Below, piece after piece: positions 12,270-13,009 of a stretch of DNA of 13,009 nucleotides. Origin of the DNA: Acidobacteriota bacterium (GTDB lineage Bacteria; Acidobacteriota; Blastocatellia; Pyrinomonadales; Pyrinomonadaceae). The position numbers were made by a program, and so were the translations under genes. Numbering within the stretch: position 1 is the stretch's first letter; each line of letters begins with the position of its first letter. The stretch lies in contig JAEWBM010000147.1 of assembly GCA_023391155.1 (NCBI GenBank), positions 1-13,009 of the forward strand, given 5' to 3'. The notes beneath the pieces are model-generated. The model saw nothing but the letters and a program-made list of their open reading frames with translations. It did not search any database and was not told where the DNA came from.

Positions 12270-13009
12270 ATGTTGCGCTACTTCAATCCCCATTTCGCAC
12301 GGACGGGCTTGCTCGTTGTCGTCGCGTTTCTTCTTGCCAGCCAAATATTTGCTCAGGATGAGCCGTTTTCGATCGACAACTCCCCGCTCCCCGCACCGAC
12401 GGGGCACGTAAACGATTATGTCGGCGTTATTGACGAGGCGACCAAGACGCGGCTTGAGCAGCGGCTTCGCGATTTTCGCACGGCGACAGGGGTTGAGATC
12501 GCGGTGGCGGTCATAAACACAACGGGTGACCGCGAGATATTTGATTATTCTCTCGCTGTCGCAAGAGGCTGGGGAATCGGGGCAGCAGCGGAAGACAACC
12601 CTAGCGCCCTGTTGTTCATTGCCGTCGAAGACCGAAAGTATTTCACACAGATCAGCCGCGACCTTGAGGACGAGCTGCCCGACGGCGTCGCCGGCAGCCT
12701 CCAGCGGCAATTCCTCGTGCCCGAATTTCGAAAAGGAAACTACGCGAAGGGTATAGAGGATACGGCCGAGGCCTACATCGCCGCTATCGAATACAAGCTC
12801 TCGGGCGGGCCTGAACCTACCCCGGACACCGGGGTAAGAGGGGGTGTTGACGTTTTTGATCGCCTCGAAAGCATCTGCTGCTGGGTGATCTTGCTGATCG
12901 TTTTGATATCGATAATTTCCGCGAGCCGCGGCGGGGGTAAGGGCAAAGACGATGAGGACCGTTGGGGCGGCGGCGGATTCGGCGGAGGCGGCGGAGCACT
13001 TCCCTGGAT
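12270..13009 (+). CDS. TPM-domain membrane-anchored protein (YgcG/TLP18.3-like; partial, C-terminus missing)
   Basis: The 246 visible codons encode an exported protein. Residues about 12-28 (TGLLVVVAFLLASQIFA) form a signal peptide. A TPM domain (PF04536 type) covers about 46-172: HVNDYVGVIDEATKTRLEQR at its start, then TGVEIAVAVI, then NPSALLFIAVEDRKYFTQIS and YAKGIEDTAEAYIAAI. A transmembrane helix follows at about 202-218 (ICCWVILLIVLISIIS), and then a linker rich in glycine and charge with GGGGFGGGGG at the window edge, the usual tail of this family. TPM proteins include plant TLP18.3 in photosystem II repair and bacterial YgcG; phosphatase activity has been claimed for some, but the bacterial role is unclear. 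The ATG at 12270 lacks a good Shine-Dalgarno sequence. It starts 48 bases after dnaX and may have its own promoter. Confidence 0.88.
   Translation, partial: MLRYFNPHFARTGLLVVVAFLLASQIFAQDEPFSIDNSPLPAPTGHVNDYVGVIDEATKTRLEQRLRDFRTATGVEIAVAVINTTGDREIFDYSLAVARGWGIGAAAEDNPSALLFIAVEDRKYFTQISRDLEDELPDGVAGSLQRQFLVPEFRKGNYAKGIEDTAEAYIAAIEYKLSGGPEPTPDTGVRGGVDVFDRLESICCWVILLIVLISIISASRGGGKGKDDEDRWGGGGFGGGGGALPW

Overview
The window reads as an ordinary stretch of chromosome from a Gram-negative-type bacterium with moderately high GC. The best guess is an Acidobacteriota member of the Blastocatellia/Pyrinomonadales kind. That guess rests on the combination of a CSLREA beta-helix secreted protein with a C-terminal carboxypeptidase-regulatory-like domain, a DUF2270 membrane protein, an exported M24 peptidase, a DUF4241 lipoprotein and a lone four-helix-bundle gene. 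No 16S gene or other decisive marker is present, so the taxonomy is inference.

Left part (1-5702), all on the minus strand and transcribed right to left: DUF2270 membrane protein, then a secreted esterase 2 bases downstream, an exported M24 metallopeptidase, a DUF4241 lipoprotein, an inositol-monophosphatase-family phosphatase, and accD (running off the left edge). Gaps of 2, 43, 20, 72 and 112 bases fit one or two operons. The first four products act at or outside the membrane. The last two are cytoplasmic housekeeping enzymes.

Middle part (5791-8484), plus strand: tadA (tRNA A34 deaminase) diverges from the DUF2270 gene and ends at a small hairpin terminator. It is followed by a large secreted beta-helix protein that has a strong ribosome binding site and a strong GC-rich terminator.

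Right part (8557-13009), plus strand: tRNA-Ser(CGA) with its own promoter, aqpZ (water channel), tRNA-Ser(GGA), a short element made of a four-helix-bundle (23S rRNA intervening-sequence protein family) gene between 32-base imperfect inverted repeats, a hairpin, dnaX (DNA polymerase III tau/gamma), and the start of a TPM-domain surface protein that runs off the right edge.

The two observations most worth following are in the right part. One is an A9 run inside dnaX, at the junction of the clamp-loader core and the tau-specific tail, with stops close by in both other frames; it looks like a programmed slippage site that would make gamma. The other is the inverted-repeat-bounded four-helix-bundle unit placed 6 bases after a tRNA gene, which looks like a free-standing relative of the 23S rRNA intervening sequences. 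No CRISPR array, prophage, transposase or recognisable defence system was seen.
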